Shown piece after piece: positions 9,406 to 17,809 of a stretch of 64,000 nucleotides of DNA. Below the pieces are notes generated by a model. That model was not told the origin of the DNA and searched no databases. It saw nothing but the letters and a program-made list of their open reading frames with translations. Source of the stretch: Hymenobacter duratus (lineage in GTDB: Bacteria > Bacteroidota > Bacteroidia > Cytophagales > Hymenobacteraceae); assembly GCF_014698995.1 (NCBI RefSeq), contig NZ_JACWZZ010000001.1:558001-622000 (forward strand), given 5' to 3'. The translations under genes were made by a program, and so were the position numbers. Position 1 is the stretch's first letter; every line of letters starts with the position of its first letter.

Positions 9406-9445
9406 CAAAAAAAGGCCCGCTACAGCAGTAGCGGGCCTTTTCAAT
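9406..9445. terminator. Bidirectional terminator
   Basis: AAAGGCCCGCTA pairs perfectly with TAGCGGGCCTTT across a 6-base loop, with an A tract on the left and T tract on the right. It separates the convergent pseudouridine synthase and TPR genes. Confidence 0.85.
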
Positions 9446-9462
9446 GAAATGCTCAAACGAAA

Positions 9463-11079
9463 CTATTTCTTTTTCGGAGCAGCTTTGACCGGAGCCTTGG
9501 CAGGAGCCTTCATCGAGTTGATAACTGAGTTGGCGCTTTCGTTATTAGGATCGAGAGCCAGCACCTCCTTGTAATACGGAGCAGCAGTAGTCTTGTCGCC
9601 TTTCTGGTAGTAATAGTAGCCGAGGTAGCTATTTGCCTCTACCAAACCATCCTTATACTTCGAAGGGTCAGCTTTGGCCATTTCGATGTATTTCTCATAG
9701 TAAGGCTTGGCAAGACCCTGCTTGGAGTCTGGATCCATGTAGTAGTTCGCTTTAGCCCGCATCAGGTAGCCAGGAACATAAGTAGGACGCGCAACCAGCA
9801 CTGCGTTGTAGAGGCTGTCAGCTTTGTCGTACTGCTTGTTACCGCCGTAAGCTACAGCCAGACGAATCTGGTCAGTGAGTTCAGGCGTGCCATCCGCTTT
9901 CATCTTGGCCTGATAAGCTTTGATGGCAGCCGGGTAGTTTTTGGCCAGCATATAGCTCTGGGCTAGCTCGTTCTGCAGCTCACCAGCCTTCTTGGGGTCA
10001 GCGGCAATTGCCTTCTGGATGGCCGCGGTTCCTTCTTCAGAACGGCCTGCCTTGGAAAGGATCTTACCGTAGTACACATAGTCTTCGGTAATGAGCTTGT
10101 CGGCAGGCTGTATTTTCATGTACGCCTCCATAGCAGCCAGGGCTTCGGCATTCTTGTTGGTTTCGAACAACGAGTATGCCTTCAGGCGGTTCATAGTCAC
10201 GTTCTGCGGGTCACGAGCCAGCACCTTTTCCACTTCTACCAGCGCTTCCGGATATTTCTTCGTCAGGAACAGGAAGGAAGCATATTTGGCATCCGTACCG
10301 GGCGACTTTTCAGCTACACCCTGGTACTTCTGGAACGTAGCCAGTGCCTCATCGTACTTGCCAGCATAGAAGTACGTTTCTGCCAGGGCGTTGTAAGCGG
10401 GGGCGTAGTTCGGATCAACAGCTACGGCTTTCTCAAAAGCCGTACGCGCATCGTTGTAGTTGCGCGAACGTACGTTCAACTCTCCTTTGCGGAAGCTGGC
10501 CAGCGCGCTGTTGGGGTCAGCCATCAGGGCCCGCTCGTAGCTGTTCATTGCTTCGCCACCGCCGTTTTCCGACTTGGCATAGATGTCACCGCGCGCAATC
10601 ATCAGCGCTGCATCATCCTTGTTCTTGTTCAGTTTGTGCGCCGCCTCTACATAGGAGAGACCTTTCGATGCGTCCTTCAGATCCGACTCGGCGTAGGCCT
10701 GCGCAATCATCGTATACACCTTGGCGTCCTTGCCTTTGCTGGCTTTCACCGCATTGTCAAACTGCACCTGTGCCTCAGCTGCTTTGCCCTGTGCCAGAGC
10801 GGCACGGCCAGCAGCTACCATCGTCATCGGGTCCTTAGGGTTCAGACTGATGCGGTTGAAGTAGAATGCTGCCGAGTCTGGCATATCGCGCATCTGGTAC
10901 AGACGACCCAGTTCGAACGACGCTTCGGGCGATGAGCCCTGGCGGAGCAGTGCCGCGCGGGCTTCACTGTAGCGCTCCAGTTCAATGGCCTTCTGAGGAG
11001 TCTGGGCGAATGCGGCAGAGCCGGAAACTGACAAGGCAACGAGGAATGAAAGATTCCAGGGCTTGAAGTTCATGAGCAT
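9463..11079 (-). CDS. Secreted tetratricopeptide-repeat protein
   Basis: The 538-residue product begins with a signal peptide (cleavage near SAAFAQ) and is almost entirely TPR repeats, visible as recurrent A-x-x-x-G-x-x-E/D and P-x-Y/N-A patterns such as ALMADPNSALASFRKGELN and VDPNYAPAYNALAETYFYAGKY. It ends in a basic Ala/Pro/Lys tail. ATG codons at 11079 and 11073 are both possible. TPR proteins are scaffolds, and this one is expected in the periplasm. It follows the PstS-like lipoprotein gene by 41 bases on the same strand and is likely co-transcribed with it. Confidence 0.85.
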   Translation of the reverse strand: MLMNFKPWNLSFLVALSVSGSAAFAQTPQKAIELERYSEARAALLRQGSSPEASFELGRLYQMRDMPDSAAFYFNRISLNPKDPMTMVAAGRAALAQGKAAEAQVQFDNAVKASKGKDAKVYTMIAQAYAESDLKDASKGLSYVEAAHKLNKNKDDAALMIARGDIYAKSENGGGEAMNSYERALMADPNSALASFRKGELNVRSRNYNDARTAFEKAVAVDPNYAPAYNALAETYFYAGKYDEALATFQKYQGVAEKSPGTDAKYASFLFLTKKYPEALVEVEKVLARDPQNVTMNRLKAYSLFETNKNAEALAAMEAYMKIQPADKLITEDYVYYGKILSKAGRSEEGTAAIQKAIAADPKKAGELQNELAQSYMLAKNYPAAIKAYQAKMKADGTPELTDQIRLAVAYGGNKQYDKADSLYNAVLVARPTYVPGYLMRAKANYYMDPDSKQGLAKPYYEKYIEMAKADPSKYKDGLVEANSYLGYYYYQKGDKTTAAPYYKEVLALDPNNESANSVINSMKAPAKAPVKAAPKKK

Positions 11080-11120
11080 TGGATGTTGGAAAATGGTGTG
11101 TTTGTGGAAAAGAAGCAGAC

Positions 11121-12092
11121 TTACTGTTTCGTAGTGGTCACGATACGAGTTTGCCCGGTAGCCGGCATCAGTCCTGACTTCAGAACAATCAGCTGGCCTT
11201 TGGTACCTGCTACGAAGGATGCAAAACCGGTGCCAAGACCGGCCCGCCCCTCGCGGCTGATGATATACACTTCCCGGCGGAGCGGGTAGGTTTTAAGGGC
11301 CAGATAGGCCTGATACGGTTGCAGATAATCGTCGGGCGAGGCCGGCTTATCCGACTTGCTGATACCGGCTACATGTACGCGTTTTAGGAACCGTTGCACA
11401 GCCGCATCATCCCGGTCGCTAATCCAGTTTGCGCCTACGATACCAATGGCGTTCGGATGAGTTGCAACGTAATCCAGCAGCGCGGGGTTCGATTTTGCTG
11501 CAAAAACCCGCTTGGTAAGTGCCGTACCTCGCGTGATGGAATCCTGAACGTAGCGGGTTGTGCTGGAGCGGTTCGCATCAAATACAACATCAATTTCTCC
11601 CAGCGGGTTCTTACCGCTTATCTGCTTCCAGGAAGCACTTTGCCCCGTAAAAATGGCTTTCAGTTGCGCCATAGTCAGCAGCGAATCGGGGTTCGAGGGG
11701 TGCACAATGATGGCCAGACCATCGGTGGCAATTTTGGTAGTGCGCGGAATAAGCTTCTGGCTCTCCAACTTGGCCTTCTCCGCCGCAGTCAACTGCCGCG
11801 CTATCACAATGGCGCGCACCTTACCAGTCATCAGGTCATTGGCAACGTAGTCTTCCGCCTTGTAGGCTGCTTCCACATGCGCATAGGTGTAGAGCTTCTG
11901 AAAGGTATCTACCTGCGACTTCAGGATGGGTGCAAACGTCTCATCGACACTGATCTGAATGCGGCCACTGGTAGGCGTGTCATCATTCGGCCCGGTATTA
12001 GCTCCCGGATTCTGATTACAGCCAGCCAGCAGCAGGACGGCAGATGCCAGCAACAGGCCGGAGGTGCGCAGATTATCGAATGGTGCGTTCAT
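11121..12092 (-). CDS. PstS-like substrate-binding lipoprotein
   Basis: The 323-residue product has a lipoprotein signal with lipobox LLAGC (Cys about residue 25) and a PstS-like periplasmic binding domain: an opening strand RIQISVDETFAPILKSQVDTF, then GLAIIVHPSNPDSLLTMAQLKAIFTG, which is typical of phosphate-binding PstS proteins. No pstC, pstA or pstB gene is nearby, so a role as a transporter subunit is not supported by context. It lies downstream of ExbB/ExbD/TonB genes and next to a TPR gene. The start at 12092 overlaps the upstream small gene by 20 bases, indicating coupling. Ligand is unknown. Confidence 0.85.
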   Translation of the reverse strand: MNAPFDNLRTSGLLLASAVLLLAGCNQNPGANTGPNDDTPTSGRIQISVDETFAPILKSQVDTFQKLYTYAHVEAAYKAEDYVANDLMTGKVRAIVIARQLTAAEKAKLESQKLIPRTTKIATDGLAIIVHPSNPDSLLTMAQLKAIFTGQSASWKQISGKNPLGEIDVVFDANRSSTTRYVQDSITRGTALTKRVFAAKSNPALLDYVATHPNAIGIVGANWISDRDDAAVQRFLKRVHVAGISKSDKPASPDDYLQPYQAYLALKTYPLRREVYIISREGRAGLGTGFASFVAGTKGQLIVLKSGLMPATGQTRIVTTTKQ

Positions 12093-12336
12093 GCTTGGAG
12101 GAAGAGTTCTGGAAATGTTCCCGATAGATGCGGACAAATCTAATGATTCCGTAAACCACGAATACGCCTCCCAGTATGCGGCGGGTGCTCATCGTTAGGT
12201 TCAGGGGAATGGGTGCTACCCACAAACATACCCCTAATCCCATATATACGATGGTCATGAAAAGGAGGAAGTAGCGCAGCAGCAGTTTCGGGGCCGTTTG
12301 GTTCAGGCGTTCCTCAGTGGTGGGGCGGTTCAGCAT
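12073..12336 (-). CDS. Small two-helix membrane protein
   Basis: An 87-residue protein with two predicted membrane segments, about residues 18-40 (LLLRYFLLFMTIVYMGLGV) and 50-66 (RILGGVFVVYGIIRFV), and a basic/hydrophilic C-terminus. I do not recognise a named family. Its end overlaps the start of the PstS-like gene by 20 bases in another frame, so translation of the two is probably coupled. The ATG at 12336 is chosen because upstream in-frame codons run into the terminator hairpin at 12439-12481. Confidence 0.7.
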   Translation of the reverse strand: MLNRPTTEERLNQTAPKLLLRYFLLFMTIVYMGLGVCLWVAPIPLNLTMSTRRILGGVFVVYGIIRFVRIYREHFQNSSSKHERTIR

Positions 12337-12438
12337 AGCAGGCAGGTCAGCGCAAAATCTTGTAAGCAGTATAACACGAAATTTCCCGAGCCTGGTTCGC
12401 CTGAACGAATCACAGGGATGGTTATTGCCACAAAAAAA

Positions 12439-12481
12439 GTCAAAAATCAGCCAGTCTGGGAAAGACCGGCTGATTTTTGAC
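12439..12481 (-). terminator. Terminator after tonB
   Basis: On the minus strand an 18-base arm beginning GTCAAAAATCAGCC pairs with its complement around a short loop (one bulge), followed directly by a seven-T run. It separates tonB from the small membrane protein/PstS/TPR unit. Confidence 0.8.
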
Positions 12482-12554
12482 CTGTTATAAATCAATTCCA
12501 ACTTTCCTGAAAGCCGGGCAGCGTGATGCTCAGCTTCTCGCCGACTGGAATAAG

Positions 12555-13379
12555 CTAGTCGTAGCGGAACGTAATGGGCATGTTGTAGCGCACTGCAACT
12601 GAGCGTTTGTTCTGCTGCCCCGGTACCCAGGCTGGCATTCCCTTTACCACCCGCACGGCCTCTTCATCGGTGCCAAAGCCCAATCCTTTCAGCACCTGCA
12701 CGTCGGCAATAGACCCATCAGCCTGCACGGTAAAGGAGATGAATACCTTGCCTTCAATGTTGCTGCGTAAGGCCAACGGCGGATATTTGAGGTTCTTCTG
12801 CATGTACTTCATCAGAGCCTCGTTTCCACCCACAAATTGTGGCATCACTTCGGCAGTGATAAAAGGTGCGGGCGGGGATGCCGGTTTCGTGGTGCCTGAA
12901 TCTGATTTGCCCGTACCAGTCCCGGTCCCTGTACCCGATTTGCCAGTCGAGCCGGCTATAGTCTCAATATCGGTTATCGGACCCACGTCAGTTATCGTGG
13001 GTTTGACAATTTCCGGCTTCACCAGTTCGTCTTTCACCACTTGGGTAGCAATATCCTGTGCGGGCGGCCTCACAATGGGACGTACTGGTGCGACGGGTGG
13101 AGCTACTTCCTTATGCGAGTCAAGTACCGGCGGCTTCATCAGTTCCACTACTGGAGGGGGCAATTCTATAGGGGCAGCCGCCTCTACAAGAGGAGGAAAC
13201 AGCCACCGCACAATCAGGGGGGAGCTGATGAAGAGCAGACTCAGCAGAATGGCAATGGCCGATGCACGAGCCAGGTGCTGGTGGTAGAGGCGCCGCAGAA
13301 TGAAGGCGCCGTAGGCTTTGTTGCGCCCCTCGAAGACCATGTCGTCAAGGGTGGCGGTGCGCAGATCGAGGGTGTTCAT
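12555..13379 (-). CDS. TonB-family energy transducer, first copy
   Basis: TonB proteins carry proton-motive energy from ExbB/ExbD to outer-membrane receptors. The 274-residue product has a cytoplasmic N-terminus with VFEGRNKAYGA, one membrane segment (about residues 41-62), a Pro-rich periplasmic linker that includes a low-complexity Gly-Thr repeat near residue 150, and a C-terminal TonB domain (about 185-274) with GGNEALMKYMQKNLKYP and GKVFISFTVQADGSI. It lacks the terminator-free junction expected for one operon with the second tonB: a strong hairpin lies at 13534-13575, so it probably has its own promoter in 13380-13533. Confidence 0.92.
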   Translation of the reverse strand: MNTLDLRTATLDDMVFEGRNKAYGAFILRRLYHQHLARASAIAILLSLLFISSPLIVRWLFPPLVEAAAPIELPPPVVELMKPPVLDSHKEVAPPVAPVRPIVRPPAQDIATQVVKDELVKPEIVKPTITDVGPITDIETIAGSTGKSGTGTGTGTGKSDSGTTKPASPPAPFITAEVMPQFVGGNEALMKYMQKNLKYPPLALRSNIEGKVFISFTVQADGSIADVQVLKGLGFGTDEEAVRVVKGMPAWVPGQQNKRSVAVRYNMPITFRYD

Positions 13380-13533
13380 GGGATATATGGGCTAAAGGTG
13401 AAACGGATACACACAGCGCATTCCCAAGCCCGGCTCATTCTCACGTCTTCACGGCACACACCGCCTGGCTTTCAGGGGTATAACGGCCTCTGTTTCCTAT
13501 ATAGTATGCAAGCCGTATAAATAATCTGAAAAT

Positions 13534-13575
13534 AAAAAACCCACAACCGGCACGTGCTGGTTGTGGGTTTTTTCA
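13534..13575 (-). terminator. Terminator after exbBDD-tonB operon
   Basis: AAAAAACCCACAACC and GGTTGTGGGTTTTTT form a long stem around a GC-rich loop, flanked by A and T tracts so it could act on either strand. It lies just beyond the stop codon of the second tonB gene. Confidence 0.85.
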
Positions 13576-13607
13576 ATGAATCAGGCCCAGGCCCGATTCT
13601 GGTATGC

Positions 13608-14435
13608 TTATTTAATAGCGAAGGTTACCGGTACGGTGTAGGATACGCTCACGGCGCGGCCGTTCTGCTTACCCGGTGCAAACTTCGGCAGGTTCTTGAT
13701 AACCCGCATTGCTTCTTCGTCGCAACCGGCTCCAATACCCTTCTGAGTTTTCACATCCGTCACCTGACCATCCGGACCTACTACGAAGGCAATGAACACC
13801 TTTCCTTCTACTTGATTCCGCAGAGCCAGCGCCGGGTATTTGATGTTCTTGGCAATGTACTGTAGCAAGGCTTCCTGGCCACCAGGGAATACGGGCATTT
13901 GTTCCACGTACTGGTACACCTTCTGCTCTACTACTTCTTCCACCACCTTAGTGCCTTCACCTTCCAGCCCGTTCAGGTCGATTGGGTTGTCGGTGTTGCC
14001 TTTCACAGTGACGGTCGAAACTACCTTGTCTTCCAATTCCTTCTGATCCGGAATTTCCTCCACTTTCCGTACTTCCTCATCTTTCTTCACTACCGGAGGC
14101 GTGAACTTGATGGTAGAAAGCTTGGGTGGTGGCGGTGGTGGCGCCTCCGGTGGCGGGGGCGGTGGTGGTGGTTTGGTCTGGTCCAATGGAGGAGCATCCA
14201 TCAGGACGTTTTCCTTCAGCATCTTGTCCTCTTCTACTACTGTGTTATCGCTGAAGATCCGCGCAATCAGCGGGAAGCTCACGATCAGAGCAAAAAAGGC
14301 AACTGCGATGAGAAGGGCGCGCGTGACGTGCTTGTTGTACAAGCGCCGCAACACATACGCACCGTAGGCTTTATTCCGGCCTTCGAATACGATGTCGTTG
14401 AGACTCGCCTGCGCTATTTGCGCATTATCCATCAT
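13608..14435 (-). CDS. tonB: TonB-family energy transducer, second copy
   Basis: A 275-residue TonB protein with the same N-terminal VFEGRNKAYGA motif as the copy downstream, a membrane segment around residues 38-58, a linker with two polyproline runs (residues about 88-104), a charged Lys/Glu region, and a C-terminal TonB domain with GGQEALLQYIAKNIKYP and GKVFIAFVVGPDGQV. Its ATG overlaps the TGA of the upstream exbD (ATGATG), so the two are translationally coupled. It is the TonB most directly tied to this ExbB/ExbD set. ATG at 14435 and 14432 are adjacent alternatives. Confidence 0.94.
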   Translation of the reverse strand: MMDNAQIAQASLNDIVFEGRNKAYGAYVLRRLYNKHVTRALLIAVAFFALIVSFPLIARIFSDNTVVEEDKMLKENVLMDAPPLDQTKPPPPPPPPEAPPPPPPKLSTIKFTPPVVKKDEEVRKVEEIPDQKELEDKVVSTVTVKGNTDNPIDLNGLEGEGTKVVEEVVEQKVYQYVEQMPVFPGGQEALLQYIAKNIKYPALALRNQVEGKVFIAFVVGPDGQVTDVKTQKGIGAGCDEEAMRVIKNLPKFAPGKQNGRAVSVSYTVPVTFAIK

Positions 14436-14953
14436 AGCCCGGAGGATTTAATGAGTTCTAAGTCAGCCTTCGAGATATCCACCAACGCATATTTCTTTTG
14501 GTCGGTGATGTTCATCTCATCCAAGATATCCACCATGTTCTGGTAGTTGGACTTGTCGTCCGGCTTGATCAGAACCACCGTTTTGGGGTTCTGGCGCTGC
14601 CGGGCCAGCAAGACCTTGCGGATCCCATCGGCAGAGTAGTCCGAGAGCTTCAGCTCGGGCTTCACGTCGTCGGCCAGCAGGCCTTCGTAGTAGTAAAGCT
14701 TGTTGGCTTCACCCATTACGATAGTGAAAGCATCCGAGGCTTTGATCTGAGACTGATCTTCCGGGTTCTTTTCCTTAACCGGCATGGTCAGCTGCATCAC
14801 GTTCGGCTTGTTGAACGTGGTAGTCAGCATGAAGAAGGTCAGAAGCAGGAAGGCCAAGTCTACCATGGGGGTCATGTCGATTTTGGTCGACATTTTTTTG
14901 GCCCGCTTCTTTCCTCCTTTACCGGAGTCGGCTTGTTGTTGTATTTCTGCCAT
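14432..14953 (-). CDS. exbD: ExbD/TolR family protein, second copy
   Basis: Inner-membrane subunit of the ExbB-ExbD proton channel. The 173-residue product has a basic cytoplasmic N-terminus, then KIDMTPMVDLAFLLLTFFML (about residues 24-43), the single membrane helix with the conserved channel Asp of the MVDLAFLL motif, and a periplasmic domain. It follows the first exbD by 12 bases. Two exbD genes in a row are normal in Bacteroidota Ton operons. Confidence 0.94.
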   Translation of the reverse strand: MAEIQQQADSGKGGKKRAKKMSTKIDMTPMVDLAFLLLTFFMLTTTFNKPNVMQLTMPVKEKNPEDQSQIKASDAFTIVMGEANKLYYYEGLLADDVKPELKLSDYSADGIRKVLLARQRQNPKTVVLIKPDDKSNYQNMVDILDEMNITDQKKYALVDISKADLELIKSSGL

Positions 14954-14965
14954 GTCGCTGCTGGT

Positions 14966-15589
14966 TTAACGGCTCACTACCGGCTTGTTCTCCAGGTCGG
15001 TGATGAGGTTGAAACGGTTGATGTTCTTGTTTTGCATCAGCTGAATGACACGCTTCACCGTCGCTACGTCTGCGTTGTTGTCGCCTTTGATGGCAATAAA
15101 CGTAGGCTTGCCAACGGCTTCCTGATTGGCCTTACGCGCCTCCATAACCCAGTCCATCAACTGAACTGTATCGGTAACGGAAAGCAAGCCAGGCTGCTTT
15201 ACTTCTTTGCGCTTCTCAGTACTCATATCGAGCAATGAGCCAAGCTGCTGCACCGGTACGCCGAAGCTGTTCAGGCCGCCAAAGGCGTTCTTTTGCTTTT
15301 GCGTGAACGTGACGCCGTACTTGGCAGCCATCTTGTCGAGCAGCAGAGGCTTGGCCTTGTCGCTCTCCAAGCCGAAAAACACCCGCTTGTCCTTATCGAT
15401 AAGAATGCGGATAACGTTGCTTTCGGGAAGCTTGAAGTCGGAAGTAGAGGCAGGAGTGTCAACCACTACCACTTCCTCCGGGGAGAACTTGGTAGTCAGC
15501 ATGAAGAACGTCACCAGCAGGAAGGCCAGATCCACCATCGGGGTCATGTCCAGCGAGGGGCCGGTTCTGTGAGGCTTTACTTTACCCAT
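14966..15589 (-). CDS. exbD: ExbD/TolR family protein, first copy
   Basis: A 207-residue ExbD protein with DMTPMVDLAFLLVTFFML at about residues 14-31, holding the conserved membrane Asp, and a larger periplasmic domain than its neighbour (extra segment around residues 85-140 that mentions no known motif). It differs clearly from the other ExbD outside the helix, so the two are likely to play distinct roles in one complex. Lies 65 bases after exbB. Confidence 0.93.
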   Translation of the reverse strand: MGKVKPHRTGPSLDMTPMVDLAFLLVTFFMLTTKFSPEEVVVVDTPASTSDFKLPESNVIRILIDKDKRVFFGLESDKAKPLLLDKMAAKYGVTFTQKQKNAFGGLNSFGVPVQQLGSLLDMSTEKRKEVKQPGLLSVTDTVQLMDWVMEARKANQEAVGKPTFIAIKGDNNADVATVKRVIQLMQNKNINRFNLITDLENKPVVSR

Positions 15590-15654
15590 TTCGTGCGTGG
15601 TTGAGAATATTCAGAAAAACGAAAACTGTGAGGCTCTAGTGCGTTAACCGCGAC

Positions 15655-16533
15655 TTAAGCCGTATAAGTTTCCGTCGTCTTCTCGCCATGCTGGGCAGCG
15701 AAGGTCTGAATGATGCTGAAGCCAGCCTCGTCGATGCTGTAGGTCAGCTCGTCAATCTTGCTGGTGAAGTAGTTGTAGGCAATGATGGCAATGGCCGAAC
15801 CGGCAATACCGATAGCCGTGTTGATCAGTGCTTCCGAAATACCTTCTGCCAGTGCTACTGCGTCGGGGTTACCGGCCTGGGCCAGAGCCGAGAAGGCCTT
15901 GATCATACCGAATACCGTACCCAGCAGACCTACCAGCGTCGATACCGAAGCAATGGTAGACAGGATAACGAGGTTTTTCTCCAGCATGGGCAGCTCCAGA
16001 GTCGTCGACTCTTCGATTTCCTTCTGGATGGCCAGGATCTTCTGGTCTTTGTCCATGCCACGCTCACGTGCCATTTCCTGGTACTTCAGCAGGCCCGACT
16101 TAACTACGGCGGCTACCGAGCCTTTCTGCTGGTCGCAGGCAGCAATGGCACCGGTGATGTCGTTTACGTTCAGTTTCTGACGCACGGTACGAACGAAGCT
16201 TTCTACACCTTTTGAACCCTTGGCTTTGCTGATAGTCAGGAAACGCTCAATCGAGAAGGTCAGTACCAGCAGGAAAAGCGTCATCAGCAAGGGTACGATG
16301 ACACCACCTTTGTACACCGTACCGAGGTAATTGCCGGGCAGAGCTGCGTTAGCGTTGTCATTACCCACAAAGTTACCGGGAGCACCCAGCACAAATTGGA
16401 AGATGAGTATGCTTACGATGAAGGCCAGCGGAATCACGATGGCGGCAAACGCGGATCCGCCTTTCGCCTCACCCTTGGGCGCGGCAGGAGCGGCAGGCCG
16501 CACGTTCTTGTTCAGGGCATTCTTTTGTTCCAT
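15655..16533 (-). CDS. exbB: ExbB/TolQ/MotA proton-channel protein
   Basis: Forms the pentameric inner-membrane channel that energises TonB with ExbD. The 292-residue product has four hydrophobic stretches: one near the N-terminus (about 28-50), one at about 78-95 (IVPLLMTLFLLVLTFSIER), and two in the C-terminal half, including STIASVSTLVGLLGTVFGMI and EALINTAIGIAGSAIAIIAY, which carry the family's TLLGLLGTV-like and T/A-polar channel residues. An Ala/Pro-rich N-terminal extension precedes helix one, a Bacteroidota feature. First gene of the exbB-exbD-exbD-tonB operon. Confidence 0.94.
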   Translation of the reverse strand: MEQKNALNKNVRPAAPAAPKGEAKGGSAFAAIVIPLAFIVSILIFQFVLGAPGNFVGNDNANAALPGNYLGTVYKGGVIVPLLMTLFLLVLTFSIERFLTISKAKGSKGVESFVRTVRQKLNVNDITGAIAACDQQKGSVAAVVKSGLLKYQEMARERGMDKDQKILAIQKEIEESTTLELPMLEKNLVILSTIASVSTLVGLLGTVFGMIKAFSALAQAGNPDAVALAEGISEALINTAIGIAGSAIAIIAYNYFTSKIDELTYSIDEAGFSIIQTFAAQHGEKTTETYTA

Positions 16534-16708
16534 TGTTCCGGAGAATTAGGGGGGGTTGTGGTGAAAGGTAAACTGGTGTAAAATGGGTAAACGAGCGGTA
16601 GACAGCCTTAAAGACAACAGTGCCCCGCTCACCCGCACGTATTGCCGACGGCAAAAAACGTGGGTCTGCTCGTGTGCGGGGCCCGTCCGAAATTCAGTCT
16701 ATCCTTGG

Positions 16709-16740
16709 CAAACCTAATTAAAAAATCGGAGTGTCGCCAA
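16709..16740 (-). promoter_or_regulatory. Putative promoter of exbB operon
   Basis: On the minus strand TTGG (around 16740-16738) is followed after 21 bases by TAGGTTTG (16716-16709), matching the -7 consensus. It implies a leader of about 170 bases before exbB, containing an imperfect GC-rich hairpin (arms near 16621-16627 and 16675-16681). Confidence 0.4.
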
Positions 16741-16790
16741 ATGAAATCGGGGTTTAAACGCTTTAAAACGGGTAGGGCCCCGAAAAAAGG

Positions 16791-17630
16791 CTATTTCTTA
16801 GGTGTGGCAGGAGTGGAGGAAAGGGCTTGCTTTTTGGCCTGCTCCCAATACACGTCCATCTGAGCCAGGGTCAAGTCGCGGAGTTGGTGGCCGTCCCGCG
16901 CTGCTTCAGTTTCGAGGTATTGAAAGCGGTGAATGAATTTATGGTTGGTACGTTCGAGAGCTTCTTCAGGATTGATGCCGGCGTGCCGGGCAAAGTTGAT
17001 CAGTGAAAACAGTAGGTCGCCAAACTCAGCGGCGGCCCGCTCCGGATTGATTGCCGCCGGTTCGGCGTGCGCAAATTCTGCCTGAAACTCACCAAGTTCC
17101 TCCTGCACCTTCTCCCAGACCTGCTCTGGCCGCTCCCAGTCGAAGCCCGCACCGCGCGCTTTCTCCTGGATGCGCATCGCCTTCACAAGAGCCGGTAGCG
17201 AAGTAGGTACGCCACCAAGCACCGACGTGTTGCCTTTTTCCTGCAGTTTAAGCTGCTCCCAGTTGCGTTTTACCTCTTCTTCGGTTTCGGCCTGCACGCT
17301 GCCGTAGATGTGCGGATGCCGGAAAATAAGCTTTTCGCACTGTGCGTTTAGCACATCGGCTATATCGAACTGGCCGGTTTCGGAGGCTATTTTGGCATAG
17401 AAAATCAAGTGTAGAAACACGTCGCCCAACTCCTTTTTCAGGTCCGGCAGGTCGTGGCGAATGATGGCGTCGCTGAGCTCGTAGGTTTCTTCGATGGTGA
17501 GATGGCGCAGGCTTTCCAGGGTTTGCTTCCGGTCCCAGGGGCATTCGGCGCGCAGGCGCTCCAGTACATCAAGCAGGCGGCCAAAGGCTTCCAGTTGAGC
17601 CGGGCGGCGGTTGGGAGTGTTGTATTCCAT
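16791..17630 (-). CDS. mazG: Nucleoside triphosphate pyrophosphohydrolase MazG
   Basis: Hydrolyses NTPs and dNTPs to monophosphates, a house-cleaning role. The 279-residue product has two MazG domains, as in the E. coli enzyme: ECPWDRKQTLESLRHLTIEE (about 34-53) with EETYELSDAI and KKELGDVFLHLIFYA (metal-binding E-x-x-E then E/D-x-x-D), and a second copy, KVQEELGEFQAE plus AAEFGDLLFSLINFAR (about 170-220). A TATCTTTG box at 17643-17636 lies only five bases before the ATG, so if used the message would be almost leaderless. Confidence 0.95.
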   Translation of the reverse strand: MEYNTPNRRPAQLEAFGRLLDVLERLRAECPWDRKQTLESLRHLTIEETYELSDAIIRHDLPDLKKELGDVFLHLIFYAKIASETGQFDIADVLNAQCEKLIFRHPHIYGSVQAETEEEVKRNWEQLKLQEKGNTSVLGGVPTSLPALVKAMRIQEKARGAGFDWERPEQVWEKVQEELGEFQAEFAHAEPAAINPERAAAEFGDLLFSLINFARHAGINPEEALERTNHKFIHRFQYLETEAARDGHQLRDLTLAQMDVYWEQAKKQALSSTPATPKK

Positions 17631-17776
17631 TAGTCCAAAGATACAACGCCGTGCTTCACTCCGTCGTTAGGTCGTCATGGGAGGGAAGAAAGCGGAGTTG
17701 CGCCGCTACCCCTCCGGCCCGCACAAGGCAGCGGCACAGAATACGTACTTTCATAGCGAAAGCAGGGGCATTTCTC

Positions 17777-17784
17777 TACTTTTG
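17777..17784 (+). promoter_or_regulatory. -7 promoter element before glmM
   Basis: TACTTTTG matches TAnnTTTG and lies 25 bases upstream of the GTG start. It supports the GTG at 17810 as start, because upstream in-frame codons would precede the transcript. Confidence 0.45.
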
Positions 17785-17809
17785 CCCATTCAAAAAACAG
17801 ACTTGGCTT

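Noticed and set aside
12890..12950. Low-complexity Gly-Thr coding repeat in the first tonB gene as a possible phase-variable tract
   Set aside because: The units are degenerate at the nucleotide level and in multiples of three, so slippage would not switch the frame.
13500..13520. AGTATGCAAGCCGTATAA near tonB, similar to the MarR-type operator
   Set aside because: It shares only the ATGCAAGC core, lacks the following AACA and the -7 spacing, and precedes an unrelated gene.
14100..14180. GGTGGTGGC-rich stretch as a non-coding repeat
   Set aside because: It encodes the polyproline linker of TonB in the opposite strand and is explained by that.
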